Of a stretch of DNA of 64,000 bases, positions 35,357-46,780 are shown in pieces. Under the pieces are notes generated by a model, which was given only the letters and a program-made list of their open reading frames with translations, had not been told where the DNA came from and did no database searches. The stretch is taken from assembly GCA_032164245.1 (NCBI GenBank), contig JAVMKO010000003.1, forward strand, positions 40,364,890 through 40,428,889, in the 5' to 3' direction. This stretch comes from Sternotherus odoratus. Taxonomy: Eukaryota; Chordata; Testudines; Kinosternidae. Position 1 is the stretch's first letter; the number at the start of each line of letters is the position of its first letter. Both the position numbers and the translations under genes were made by a program.

Positions 35357-35718
35357 GCTTGCAATGCTATGGCGTTAACACGGCGCGGAGAAAGGGCGCG
35401 AATTATGGGATGCCTACCTACAGTGCACCGCTCGTAATGGGGGTGGGCGGCGTGGAAAAAGGGCGCGAAATTTGGAAATGCCTACCCATAGTGCAACACT
35501 CAAAATGGTGCCTGCTGGGGGATCAGGGAACTGTGGGATAGGTACCCAGAGTGCAACGCTTGTCATGTCGACGCTTGCAAAAGTTTTGTGGACAGACACT
35601 GTCGACTTGCTGTGCTTAGCTGTGCCTGTGTGAAGACACACAACATCGACTGTATACAGTCGCGTTCACAACATCGAAATAAAGGAAATCGAACTACTGC
35701 TGTAGTGAAGACATACCC

Positions 35719-36905
35719 TTTGACAGGGTAATAAGCCTTGTGGATGATGGGAAGTGGCAAATGTAGCATATCTTGAATTTAGTAAGGCTTTTGATACTGT
35801 TTCACATGATCTCTCATAAATATAACCTAGATTGAGCTACCATAAGGTGGGTGCATAACTGGTTTCAAAATCATTCCCAGAGTAGTTATCAGTGGTTCAC
35901 AATCAAGCTGGACGTTCATATTGAGTGGGATCCCACAGGGGTCAATTCTCCATCTGGTTCTGTTCATTATCTTCATAAATTATTTAGATAGTGGCATAGA
36001 GAGTACACTTATAGAGTTTGCAGATATTCAAAGCTGGCAGGAGTTGCAAGTGCTTTGGAGGGTAGGATTAAAATTCAATATGATCTGGGCAAACTTGATA
36101 AATGGTCTGAACTACATAGGAGGAGATTCAATAAGGAAAATGAAAAGTACTCCAATTAGTAAGGAATAATCAGTTGGGTACATACAAAATAGGAAATGGC
36201 TGGGTTGGAAAGAGCAATGAAGAAAGGTACCGGGGGTCACAGTGGATCGCAAGCTAAATTTGAGTCAACAGTGTAACACTGTTCCAAATAAAGCAAACAT
36301 CATTCTGAGATGTATTAGCAGGAGTGCTGTAAGCTAGACACAAGAAGTAATTCTCCCACTTTACTCCTCACTGATTAGACTTCAGCTGGAGTATTGTGTC
36401 CAGTTCTGAGCACCATATTTCGGGAAAGATGTGGACAAATTGGAGAAGATCCAGAGAAGAGCAACAAAAAATGAGTAAAGGTCTAGAAAGCATGGCCTAT
36501 GAGACAAGATTGAAAAAAAAATGGGTTTGTTCAGTTTGGAGAAGAGAAGCCTGAGGGGGACATGACAACAGCTTTCAAGTGTTTCAACATAACTGGTTGT
36601 TACATGGAGGAAGGAGAAAAATGATTATTTTTAACCTCTGAAGATAGGAGAAGAAGCAATGGACTTAAACTTAGCAAAGGTGGTTTAGGTTGAACATTAG
36701 GGAAAATTTGCTATCATGGTGGTTACATACTGGAATAAATTGCACAGGGACATTGTGGAATCTTCAATATTGGAGATTTTTAAGAGTAGGTTAGACAAAC
36801 AGCTGCCTGGGATAGGATAGATAATTCTTAGTCTTGCATCGAGTGCATGGGACTGGACTAGAAGACCTCTTGAGGTGCCTTCCAGTACTGAAATTCTCTG
36901 TTCAT
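35719..36905 (+). mobile_element. CR1 LINE, right half, after the Harbinger insertion
   Basis: The reverse transcriptase text continues from 31233: 'TTTGATACTGTTTCACATGA' is the KAFDTVSHD region. Then come GIPQGSILHLVLFIIFIN, GIESTLIEFADI (active-site region) and a decayed C-terminus. It ends in a CR1 3' UTR (GGACTAGAAGACCTCTTGAGG) near 36905. Many stops; not functional. Confidence 0.85.
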
Positions 36906-38060
36906 TGAGTACACCAGGGAGGCTGACTACATGGGAAAACTTAAACATACATGGAGCCTGCATACTCCACAGGTTAAAGTCCTATGGTGCCACAGGTCAC
37001 TGAGGCTGGTACAAGTAGTCACAGTACCGACACAGGTCAGCATCAGAATAATTTGAGGCTGGGTTTCCTTTCCCGCACAGCGGTGGGTGAAATTGCTAAA
37101 TCCTAGGATTTGGCTGCAGATATCTGCAGGCTCTCCTCTGAGTCTGAGGATGATAGGTAGCACTGCTCCAGGAGTGGAAAACCCTCCCGGGTGTTGATGG
37201 AATTGACGGTTTCAATCCTTGGTGTACTGAGATCTTTTTGTGGGTGACACTGGAGCCAGGAGTCTGAATAATAGCATGGGAGATAGTGCTGGTACTTCCC
37301 TGGGTATGAGAGGGGAAGACCATAACCCCCAGGCAGCTGAGATTGCATTCTTGTTTACTCTGTTGTCACCACTTCATGAGGTGAAGCTGGTACGGGTGAG
37401 AGCGTGGCTGATCTTATGTTACTATGGTTGAAATGGTGCAAGGTGAGACTTGAAGCATGTCTGAGTCATCTTAGCTAGTCATTGCCCTGGAAGTTTTTGT
37501 TAGGTCTTCTCAAGGCTTGGTCACTGAGCTTTATAAGGCATTCTATTTGTCTTCTCTCCTACAGACTTTCACTTGGTGCTCAGCAGGCCCCAGTGTTTTC
37601 TTAAGTCTGAGACAGACTTAGGGACATCTTAGACCACTTTTGAAGATATCTTTGGTGCAGAGCTTGACGACCTCTGATTTTCCAAAGACCTTGAAGTCTG
37701 GATCCTTGGGTACAAGTCCAGAAACATGGACTGCTCTAAAAGAAAGGCCCTCAAGTAAGACTCCCTTAATGTTGAGTCTGCTTTGAGAAGAATCAGCAGA
37801 TCTTGCATCAATCAGAATGTGCCCTTGCCAAGGCAGAATTGATACTTCATGTTGCCATCATTGAGAAGCATGACAGACTTGCAAAAAGGGGCAGTAACTT
37901 CTGATCTACCATGTAAAATCAGTCCCACTGGTGAACGGCAGTCGCAGACAGCCCCAGTGGAAGACTAAACCTAGCTAATACTGCCAGCTAACTAACTAGA
38001 AAGGTAGGTTGCTCCATGCCGTGGAGGGTAGAGAGGTATCTTCACCCAATGCATACCCAC
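36906..38060. repeat. Unclassified moderately GC-rich block right of the CR1
   Basis: Composition differs from the AT-rich flanks, as in 30241-30831. Short open frames have no recognisable motif. It may belong to an older retroelement. Confidence 0.25.
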
Positions 38061-39780
38061 TAGATGTGTAATCACTCACTGTGGAATATGGTACAGACTA
38101 TCACTCGAACAATACTATCTTATCTGATAGTATTTTATACTTACAATGCAGGCACTTTTAACAGGTCCAGATCTTCCCAGAACCCATTTATATGTATATT
38201 ATCAGCCTCTGAAGAGGCTAATGGAATTTTAGTTGCTTTATAAGCTGCTAAATATATTTCTTATTTGTATTGTTATGAGTTCAGGGCCTTTAAAATGCTG
38301 ATATATTGACTTTTTAAAGTGTCTTTTTCGTTATTCAAAATTGTGACGGTTGGTGCTCCCACAAACAATGTTTTCCTTTTTTATAAATTAGGTCACATAA
38401 AACCAATAAAAGTAGTGAAAGTATGCATGCATCATAATATTTATATTATAGTTGCTAAAACCAGAAATTTTTAAGATCTCAAACTGTCAATAAATTGCTC
38501 CCAATTCTGAACATTAGCCTACTGCATGGTGAAAAATGTGCGTTTCCCTCTGCTCATTGGCTGATAATAAATATCTTTCTTGCAATATTAGTTTCTTCAG
38601 ACAAATGAACGGGAACATTTTGTATTGAATTGGTGAAGTGTTTCCCATAAAGCGTCACAAGCGATATAAAGTAGAAGTTAGTAACAACATCAACTCACAT
38701 TAGAAATTAAAAGTTTCACTGGGAAACAACATAAATGTATCCATTAGAAAGGAAGACTATGATTAACATACTGAAATGTAAATATTACTTTCTGCATGAA
38801 ATAAATGCAAGTAATATGAATACAAGTAAATGTGTGTATTAAACGGAGAGTCTCCATGCTTGTGCTCAGCTGAAGGAAAAATGTGTGATACTATATATTT
38901 AGAAATTAGACTGCTCTATTTCCAATTTTGTCTATAGTTATTTTTTGAGCACCATACAGTGCAGGCAATAAAGATATGTCCTCTCGTCTGTTTTCTCCTG
39001 AGGGAAATTTCTGTTCTCAGCTGAGTTTTCAGGAATAATGTAAAACAATAGATTGAATGATACAGAATATGAAACTGTCTCTCTTGGAGCTGGGTCAGAA
39101 ATGTTGGTTTTTAGCCTTTAGGCTCCAAAGGCAATGTTTTTTTTCAGATGCCTTCTCTTCAAAAACTATTAAAGGTGAATTGATAATATGGATACAAGAC
39201 AGAGTCACCAACAGCCTGAGAGAATTCTGTAGAAAGCTCATCACATTTTAGCCACTGAAAACTTGATTTTATATAAAATATCATAACCTCTGTGAAGAGC
39301 AAAACTTAATAGCTCATTATTGCACTTCAACACCCAGATCATCCTCTCAATCTTATGTATACTGAAAGCTACATATTATATAAGTCTATATCTCTCACAC
39401 ACAGATAATATAATATATAATTCAGTATACTGGGAAATATGGTTTGCTTAATTTAAAAAAGTAATAATATAAAATAGTTAATTAAAATGACCAATGTGTA
39501 GACTATATATGCAACCTCCAGTATTATTTTATTGACTCAAATGCACTAAAAGAAATGTGTTTGCAATAACTGCAAACACCAGTTTTCTGCATATGCTTGC
39601 ACTTTTAAACAGCTCAGCAACTCTACCATTCAGGAACTGTTCAATTACTAATTACACATATATATTGAAGATTAAAATAAAAGTCAGTATTTGCCAGGTC
39701 AAAAAGTCATTTTTGTTCTCAGATCCTTTTACCAAGTCAATATTCTACATCTTCCTTTTATCTAAGGAAATGGGTTTCTT
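38061..39780. other. No gene seen
   Basis: AT-rich sequence without recognised elements. Confidence 0.5.
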
Positions 39781-39781
39781 C

Positions 39782-40010
39782 TAGGAGAAAATTCTGATGA
39801 AAACCTTTTTTTTTTATCACACATTTTACGTGGAAAATTTTGACATGGGTGAAATATGGAAAACTGAAATATTTCAATTTTGGGGGTATCAAAACTTTCT
39901 ATAGAAAGTAGAAACTTTTCATGGATAATTTTGTGTTGCCAAAACTCAATTTTTAATCGAAAAACAGTTTAAGCAAAAACCTTTCAACCAGCCTAACACA
40001 AATTGTACCC
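39782..40010. repeat. Possible AAAATTT-rich dispersed repeat
   Basis: Repeated GAAAATTTT/AAACTTT-type words and a final AACCTTTCAACCAGCCT give it the look of a small decayed non-autonomous element. I cannot name the family. Confidence 0.25.
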
Positions 40011-40896
40011 ATTCTTGGTGTTGGGGAAGGGTAACTCTCCATCAGTTATGTTATGTGGTGTCCATCTTAGCTTAGGTGGGGAAGGAACCTACCCTTATGC
40101 AGAAAATGGAGTAATTTAAAACAGCCAAAATATCAAGTTATACACACATAAACATACACATTTCTCCATGTTAAATGATACCAAAATAGTAAGCTTCCAT
40201 GCTATTTCTGATGCTACGTGTGGAACATGTAAGTGATCACCACAAATGATTTTAGATATATTTCATTACCGCTGTACTTGTTAAATAATTGATCATTACT
40301 TCTGTATAAAATTCCAAATATCAATCCAAGATCAATAAGTAGGCAGTAATGCTAGCTATACAGGTGAAGGAAGTCAAAAGTCTCAATACTTTCACACTGT
40401 AGATATAAAGGAGAAACTTACTTTGTAGAATTTGACAAAAAATCTAGATAATAGAAAATAAATCAGGATATCCTACTGAAAAAAGCAGAGGCAAACTCTG
40501 ATAAAAGTGACACTTTTTAATAAAACAGTATTGGAGTCTACCTATAAAATGTACTCTGTATCTACAATGAATGATTTCTCTTGGCTGAATTCACAAAATA
40601 TTGATTTTCTTTTGCGCTATATAATGTTCTTTCTAATGTGTTTCAGCTAAATATCTGGACTGCTAAAGAACCCATAAATCAAAATAATGTAAATAAAGAC
40701 TTGAGGTACTTAGCAAGACTTGAATCAAAGGCCCATTTGAGTTAACATTGATTTCTCCTCTAATACGCAGGTAATTTTCTGCACTTCTTCTTAACATAGT
40801 TGAGGCCATTGTTTATGCAATTGCTTTAAAATGCAGAATGCAGAGGGTAACATGTTTCTATGTGGCAACAATTGATATTCAGAGAAAGGACTATAC

Positions 40897-41042
40897 CTGT
40901 GAACCCAGGGGGACAGACACACTGGTAGCCTCCAGGCTCATTGGAGCATCTGCCTCCATGCAGACAAGGCAAAGTTTCACACTCATTTACATCCAACTCA
41001 CAGAGAGGCCCATAGTACCAAGGTGCACAATTACAGAGGAAC
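40897..41042 (-). CDS. EYS: EGF-repeat gene, exon C (third of three seen)
   Basis: Read on the minus strand, an acceptor CCCCAAG ends at 41043 and a donor GTATAG follows at 40896. The 146-base exon enters in phase 2 and leaves in phase 1. It completes the EGF repeat of exon B (FLCNCAPWYYGPLC) and encodes most of a further calcium-binding one (ELDVNECETLPC, LHGGRCSNEPGGYQCVCPPG), lacking only the last cysteine. The DVNEC motif is the calcium-binding signature. Such repeats are extracellular. EYS, a photoreceptor matrix protein with many EGF repeats and very long introns, is the best candidate. NOTCH, CRB or other EGF-array genes are alternatives; I could not compare sequences. The exon itself is well supported; the symbol is tentative. 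Confidence 0.75.
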
Positions 41043-41921
41043 CTTGGGGAAAGGGGGGGGAAAAAGATAAATCAATACAAACAAACAATATGATCTATTA
41101 AAAACATTGTGAACCTTTCCAGATGTTATGGGGTCGAATTGTGAACCCTTCTCCCCGACCATGTAAAATAATTAACAGACTTCTCTCATTTCCATATCTC
41201 TGAAGTAAACAGAATGATTTACACTTTTTAAATTAGTGGGGAAATTGTGTGCAATAAATGTAGTTGAAGCTAAGAGGAACAACATAATGGCTAGGGTTAT
41301 TTTGTTCTGTGTCTTTTAATTGTGCAGTGTCTTGGATCCAAACACCGCATACAGAAAGTTTGTTTCCTCTTTCTCATTTAAAGCTTATTTTTTATTGAAG
41401 GTTTAAACCAGACAAGTTCATTGTGTGAAGGCAGGGAATATAGAGGTATTATTGCAATTGTAGTTCAACATAAAATCATGGTACCTGACTGACTGATATT
41501 TGTAATTTTACTCTACATGAAATACAAATAAAGAAGGAAAGGAAAAGTTGCACCAAAGCCAATTTCTTCTTCTCCCCCATGGCCCAGAAGTTGCAAGAAA
41601 GTTAATTTAGTGGGTTATGCTTACATCCTCTTAACACAGGATCCTTGTTGTATGTTCCAGAAGAAGAATATCCACTCAAACTTTATCACTACCAGCTAAG
41701 CTCCGTGACAATATGACACAGGTGAAAGATTTCTTCACAAACCTAAATATAGAAATCTTCAATCCCTACAATTCCCTGCAATGGGCCCTAGTGTTGCAAA
41801 AAGAGTGAAAGAGAAAGGGAAGATTCCAGACACTAATACAAGGGCAAGTAAAATCTTGCCTAAATGTTACTAATCAAATGAGCTAACCAAATTAATCATA
41901 TCAATACATTATTTGATAAAT
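41043..41921 (-). other. Intron between exons B and C, part beside exon C
   Basis: Intronic by position. Nothing else recognised here; the solo LTR follows. Confidence 0.6.
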
Positions 41922-42105
41922 ACATTTGTAGACGCGTTCGTTCCTGCCCGGTGCGCCTCCTGCTGGGATCGTAGGGGAATCAGCGTTTCCCAGCAGCCCG
42001 GGGGCGCCCCCTACAGGGCGATCTCCACGTCTCTCTCAGGGGGTTTTGATCAGGGCTTCCTTCCGGTCCCGGTAGCCCGTACACCCCCACACAGTCGTCC
42101 CGAGA

Positions 42106-43170
42106 TTGGCCTTAGCTGAGGCTTGTCCCGTCCCAGCAGCCAGTAGATACAGTCTCTCTCTGGGTCTGGCTTTAGCTGAGGCTTCTCTTGTCCCAGCAGC
42201 CAGTATACAGTCTCTCCCTTAGCCTGGCTTTAGCTGAGGCTGGTCTTGTCCCAGCAGCCAGGAGATACAGTCTTCCTCTGAGTCTGGCTTTAGCTGAGGC
42301 TTGTCTTGTCCCAGCAGCCAGTATACAGTCTCTCCCTTAGCCTGGCTTTAGCTGAGGCTGGTCTCGTCCCAGCAGCCAGGAGATACAGTCTTCCTCTGAG
42401 TCTGGCTTTAGCTGAGGCTTGTCTTGTCCCAGCAGCCAGTATACAGTCTCTCCCTTAGCCTGGCTTTAGCTGAGGCTTGTCTTGTCCCAGCAGCCAGGAG
42501 GTACAGTCTCTCTCTCGGGGGCTGGCTTTAGCTGAGGCTTGTCTTGTCCCAGCAGCCAGGATACAGTCTCTCCCTTAGCCTGGCTTTAGCTGAGGCTGGT
42601 CTCGTCCCAGCAGCCAGGAGATACAGTCTTCCTCTGAGTCTGGCTTTAGCTGAGGCTTGTCTTGTCCCAGCAGCCAGTATACAGTCTCTCCCTTAGCCTG
42701 GCTTTAGCTGAGGCTGGTCTCGTCCCAGCAGCCAGGAGATACAGTCTTCCTCTGAGTCTGGCTTTAGCTGAGGCTTGTCTTGTCCCAGCAGCCAGTATAC
42801 AGTCTCTCCCTTAGCCTGGCTTTAGCTGAGGCTTGTCTTGTCCCAGCAGCCAGGAGGTACAGTCTCTCTCTCGGGGGCTGGCTTTAGCTGAGGCTTGTCT
42901 TGTCCCAGCAGCCAGGATACAGTCTCTCCCTTAGCCTGGCTTTAGCTGAGGCTGGTCTCGTCCCAGCAGCCAGGAGATACAGTCTTTCTCTGAGTCTGGC
43001 TTTAGCTGAGGCTTGTCTTGTCCCAGCAGCCAGTATACAGTCTCTCCCTTAGTCTGGCTTTAGCTGAGGCTTGTCTTGTCCCAGCAGCCAGGATACAGTC
43101 TCTCCCTTAGCCTGGCTTTAGCTGAGGCTTGTCTCGTCCCAGCAGCCAGTGGATACAGTCTCTCTCGTAC
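42106..43170 (+). repeat. 57-62-bp minisatellite, about 18 copies, inside the solo LTR
   Basis: Units contain GGCTTTAGCTGAGGCTTGTC and TTGTCCCAGCAGCCAG followed by ATACAGTCT. Alternating unit variants (CTCTCCCTTAGCC, CTTCCTCTGAGTC, CTCTCTCGGGGG) recur in the same order, which shows multi-unit duplication. Confidence 0.95.
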
Positions 43171-43639
43171 TACCGAGTCTTTAAGCTACTGGCTCTAGCG
43201 GGGGTCTCCACCGGAAGCCAGGGTACACGGTCGTGAAGCTACTTACAGGCCCCGGGTCCTCAGCAGGGTCCTGCGCCCTCAGGGGTCCAGTCCATGCTTT
43301 GCTCCTCCGGGTACGTGGCAGCCGGGACCCCCGGCCAGTCGTCCGGGTTTGCGGGGAGCCCTGCGGTCGCTCCGTCGGGTTCGTTGCTGGCTCCCAGGGG
43401 GTTGGTGGCCGCTGGGCTCTTGGGCCAATCACTCCCCGTGGTCGGGGACTCTGCTGCCGGGGTCTCGGGACCGTCCTCGTCGGCCACGGGGTATGTGGCC
43501 GCGGGGACGCCGGGCCAGTCTGCCTCGGCCGCGGGTTTGGGGCCGGGGCTCCTTTCAGCTGGCTCCCACTCGTCGGGCCGACCTCCTCTACCTCCTCTCC
43601 CTTCTGCCGGGTCGACCCCCTCTGGATGGCCGGCCCCGC

Positions 43640-43715
43640 CTTTTGTGCTTCCGGGGCAGCGGTTGCACTTCCGGGGTAGGGGGCGGGGCCGCCTCGGCTC
43701 CGTCGGCCATCTTGG
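43640..43715 (-). promoter_or_regulatory. TATA-less promoter-like motif cluster in the LTR
   Basis: On the minus strand there is a YY1-type AAGATGGCC (43713-43705), a GC box (GGGCGG reverse complement near 43680-43690) and two CCGGAAG ETS-type sites (near 43674 and 43653). These are common in CpG-rich promoters. Activity is not shown by sequence alone. Confidence 0.5.
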
Positions 43716-44384
43716 TTCCCCGGCCGGAGCGTCCTCCCGATCGGAGGGGGCCCACCGGGGCCCACTACAACATTCATTTAGACCATAGCTGTTAAAAATA
43801 TCTACACACTGCTTGTGATTTGTACCAATCTGTTCCATATCTACATTCGTTCCATTAAGTAGTTTTGTGTGAACAAACCTTAGGCTATTTATTTTGTGGG
43901 AATTGGTTTCTGTGAGTATTCACTGTCTGTGATTTGGTATCTGTACTGTTTGGCTGACCAACTAAGTAGTGTGGTGTTGTTTCTGTTCCCCAGTCAAAAG
44001 ACATAGATTTAATTAATCTAAGAGGTATTTTTTCTGTGCTCAAAATTAGCTATCTTTTTATGTAGATCTTTATGTGCCCACTATCACTGCTGTGTCTCAG
44101 CACAAACTGGTCATGATTTTTACAAGATGGCTTGTTTTTTGCAACTGTACAAGAAATGTTTTGTGTAATTTTTAAAGAGTTTATTGAAGTGTCTGCCAGA
44201 GTCCTTCTACTGTAACTATTCTTGTGAAAAGCTATGACTCCTTTGATTCCTGCAAACATCCCTGTGAACAAAACTTCCCCAGATGTTTGCAAACAACATG
44301 CACCATAAATACCAGCAAAGTCAATGGTTGAATTTATTTATAAGAAAGTTTGTGAATACTTTTCACTTAGCTCTAGTTACTAAC

Positions 44385-44492
44385 CTGTTTACAAGATCAA
44401 TGCAGGTTCCATTGTTTTTGCAGGGTCTTGATAAACATTCATTAATCTCCACTTCACATTGTGTCCCAGAAAATCCAGGTCTGCAGGAGCAC
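44385..44492 (-). CDS. EYS: EGF-repeat gene, exon B
   Basis: A 108-base exon between an acceptor TTATTTCCAG (ending at 44493) and a donor GTTAGT (starting at 44384), phase 2 in and phase 2 out. It encodes [12 protein letters not shown], the end of the repeat begun in exon A, then [12 protein letters not shown] and [12 protein letters not shown], the first two thirds of the next calcium-binding EGF repeat. The spacing of cysteines fits the family, and the phases join exons A and C without a break. Exon A lies 323 bases upstream and exon C 3342 bases downstream, past the solo LTR. Gene identity is tentative, as for exon C. Confidence 0.78.
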
Positions 44493-44815
44493 CTGGAAAT
44501 AAGATGTCCATTGAATGCACAGAAAGTTTCACTTTAATATAAATATAAAATAAACAATGATGAAAAATATTTTTTTCAATATGATGTTTGGATAACTATA
44601 TCATCAGGAAAAGAACTTAGTTATAATTTGGAAGCAGTATAATATTATGCAGACTGTTTATAACGGTTTTATAACTGATTATAAAATGACAATCCAGATT
44701 ATCAAATTATTAGAACAACAATACACATACAACATACCAAAAGAGTGGCAAATTGAATGATAAATTGGCCCTGCATTATAACTCATGGCGTTGTAGTTTG
44801 AACAGTTAACCTCAC

Positions 44816-44912
44816 CTGTAACTGTTAACCTCATCTACACAGTGACCTTGGTTCTGGCATGGATGGGAGATACACTCATTGCTGTCAATTTCACAGTAAG
44901 TACCTTCAAATC
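44816..44912 (-). CDS. EYS: EGF-repeat gene, exon A (first of three seen)
   Basis: A 97-base exon between an acceptor TATATTTCAG (ending at 44913) and a donor GTGAGG (starting at 44815), entering in phase 1 and leaving in phase 2. It encodes FEGTYC, the end of an earlier EGF repeat, then [12 protein letters not shown] and [13 protein letters not shown] of the next. So further exons must lie upstream, beyond this window or unseen in it. A second copy of the words AACAGTTAACCTCA lies on both sides of the donor, a small local duplication that leaves the splice site intact. Confidence 0.78.
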
Positions 44913-45744
44913 CTGAAATATAAATGATATGGGTATGGATCAGCAATCTCCACTACACAGTGTGAATGTCAGGATCAGTGATAAGAAAGACCTCGGTGAA
45001 CGCCATCTTAATGGAAATTGTAACCCCCTAGCATTTCTTATCCCTCAGCCTTAACAGGCAGTGTTTCCCACAGAGAATACACCAAGTCTAATCATACTTT
45101 AACGCACAAGATAGACAGATTTAGATGCAAGAAATGAGTACCTAGCTAAATCATTTGGGGAAATTAAGCCTGTTTTAATGCTTTGAAAATGCTTTATCAG
45201 GAAGTGTGGGGATATCTCAAAAAGAGAAGGAAAAAAAACAGTTCTTTGATGAATACTTCCTAAAGTGCAAGTGAATTTGCAGAGATCATATTTATTTAAA
45301 GCAGTCAACAGATGAGAAAAAATGTTTAATTGGTTTCAACATTCAAATGCATCAAATGCATTCAAATGCATCATTATGATTCTTATCTGCATAATAAGTC
45401 ACCCATGTAAACACATCATAATACATGACAATTCTTTTTCAAACTAATGAGGGGGGGGAGAGAATATATAGAGGATGATTCGCCAGAAAGTTCAATTTAC
45501 TGTAACATACATTACATCTTAAATTTTAACTTAAAATAACAATTTTGTTAAACACAAAACTATGTTAAAATGATACAGATGGAGATATAAGGCAGTCTTG
45601 ATAATGACAAATGCTGAAGTGTTGCATCTAGTAACCATAATAGAACTTTCTGCAATTAGGGCCTGATCCAAAGCCCAAAGAAGCCAATGACAATCTTTCC
45701 ATATTTAGTGGGGTTTTGGATCGGATTATTATGTACCAGCTCTC
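44913..45744 (-). other. Presumed intron upstream of exon A
   Basis: AT-rich, no further EGF exon recognised. Confidence 0.4.
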
Positions 45745-45909
45745 ACACAAACAACGCACTTTACAAATAGTAACATTTTGTCCCCCGAGGAAGGTATAGT
45801 AAGTTACAGATCGCTGCAGATTGTTAACCTGAGGCAAAGTGGGTTAATTGACTTGTCCAAGGAAAGAGATTGAGTCAGTGGTGAAAGTATGATCCAAACT
45901 CAGTAGCCC
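45745..45909 (+). mobile_element. MIR SINE fragment
   Basis: MIR-type order: AACCTGAGGCAAAGTGGGTT, TTGACTTGTCCAAGG and a tail GAAAGTATGATCCAAACTCA. The Harbinger copy H2 inserted at its end. Confidence 0.7.
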
Positions 45910-46257
45910 TAAGAGCTGGTCCCCACTACAGCTTAACGTCGACCTTTGCGACGTTAAGTCAATATAAACATGTACTCGTCCTCACATGCATGCCATTTGC
46001 GTCGATTTAAAGGGACCTCAAAATCAACTTCTGTACTCCTCCCTAACGAGAGGAGTAGTGCTGAAATCAACCTCTCTGGGTCGATTGTGAACTAGTGAGG
46101 ATGCATGGGACATTACTGGCCTCCAGAGGCTGTCCCACAATGCTCCATTCTGACCGCTCTGGACTGCCTCACTGCTCCACTGTGACTGCTCTGGACAGCA
46201 CTCTCAACTCGCTGCTCTGGCCTGGTAGACAGGAAAAGACCTGTTTTCACAAAAAAG

Positions 46258-46400
46258 ATTGTCAATATACTCTGGACCAGGACTTTGTAATGATTCCAAT
46301 AACATGCGTTCCCTAGCTCTCTGAGACATTCTAAGCAGAGTGATATCAGTCATGGTTGCCTGCTTGAAATACAGACTGCAATTAGTAGGGAAACAGCCAG
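46258..46400 (-). pseudogene. Remnant of Harbinger ORF3 in H2
   Basis: On the minus strand it reads YFKQATMTDITLLRMSQRAR and ERMLLESLQSPG without a stop, closely matching the H1 ORF3. It then joins directly to PEYID of the ORF3 end, so the centre was lost in an in-frame deletion. The splice-acceptor-like CTAATTGCAG before the block is also kept. Confidence 0.65.
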
Positions 46401-46429
46401 CGAGACAGCCCGTAGCGAGAGCAGGATGG

Positions 46430-46780
46430 GGTTTTGAGCCTGCAATCGCACATCCCCCCCCCCCCCCCCGCCAGGCTGCACCCCCCCCCCCTACAGCCAG
46501 CCGGTAGCCAGCCTGTGGTGGTTGTTTTTTTTTTGAAATTCGGGTTACAGTGTGCCTGGGTTTTCAGCCTGCAATCGCCTCCCCTTCCCCTGCCAGGCTG
46601 CACCCCCCCTCCCTCCCACCAGGCTGAACACCCCCCCCCCACACACACACACACAGCCAGCTGGTAGCCAGCCTGTGGTGGATTTTTTTTTGAAGTTCGG
46701 GTTACAGCATGCCTGCGTTTTCAGCCTGCAATCGCCCCCCCCCCCCCCTTCCCCACAGCCAGCCCGTGGTGCCTGCTGGG
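46430..46780 (+). repeat. Two and a half tandem copies of a 125-160-bp unit in H2
   Basis: Each unit has AGCCTGCAATCGC, a long C run, CAGCCAG...GTAGCCAGCCTGTGG, a T run and TTCGGGTTACAG. Open frames on both strands here are low-complexity. Confidence 0.9.

Larger units (their letters stand above)
31234..35718 (+). mobile_element. PIF/Harbinger DNA transposon, nearly intact (element H1)
   Basis: The ends are imperfect inverted repeats: GGCCCTGTCTTCACTAC on the left, GGGTATGTCTTCACTAC at the right end read on the minus strand. A 3-bp duplication TTT (31231-31233 and 35719-35721) flanks them, the duplication length of Harbinger elements. It lies inside CR1 reverse transcriptase sequence that reads on continuously when the element is removed. 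It carries a Myb-like gene on the plus strand, a transposase on the minus strand, and a third minus-strand frame in the Myb intron. Few disabling changes suggest that it is young relative to the other copies. Confidence 0.92.
41927..43769 (-). mobile_element. Solo LTR of 1.84 kb with internal minisatellite, in an EGF-gene intron
   Basis: The element begins TGTAGACGCG and ends CCCACTACA, so it has TGTAG/CTACA terminal inversions. A 5-bp duplication ACATT (41922-41926 and 43770-43774) flanks it. It shares its left end with the 702-bp LTR at 1509. Minus orientation is inferred from promoter-type motifs near 43640-43715. No gag, pol or env sequence is visible. The open frames on both strands at 43181-43838 are GC-composition frames. 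One minus frame contains repeated DWPGVPAATYP from a short tandem duplication. Confidence 0.85.

Noticed and set aside
42106..43170. CRISPR-like regular repeats
   Set aside because: Units are contiguous minisatellite copies without unique spacers, in a eukaryotic LTR.
43181..43838. Overlapping 148-198-residue frames on both strands
   Set aside because: They are GC-rich LTR sequence. Frames are open on both strands at once and show no domain.
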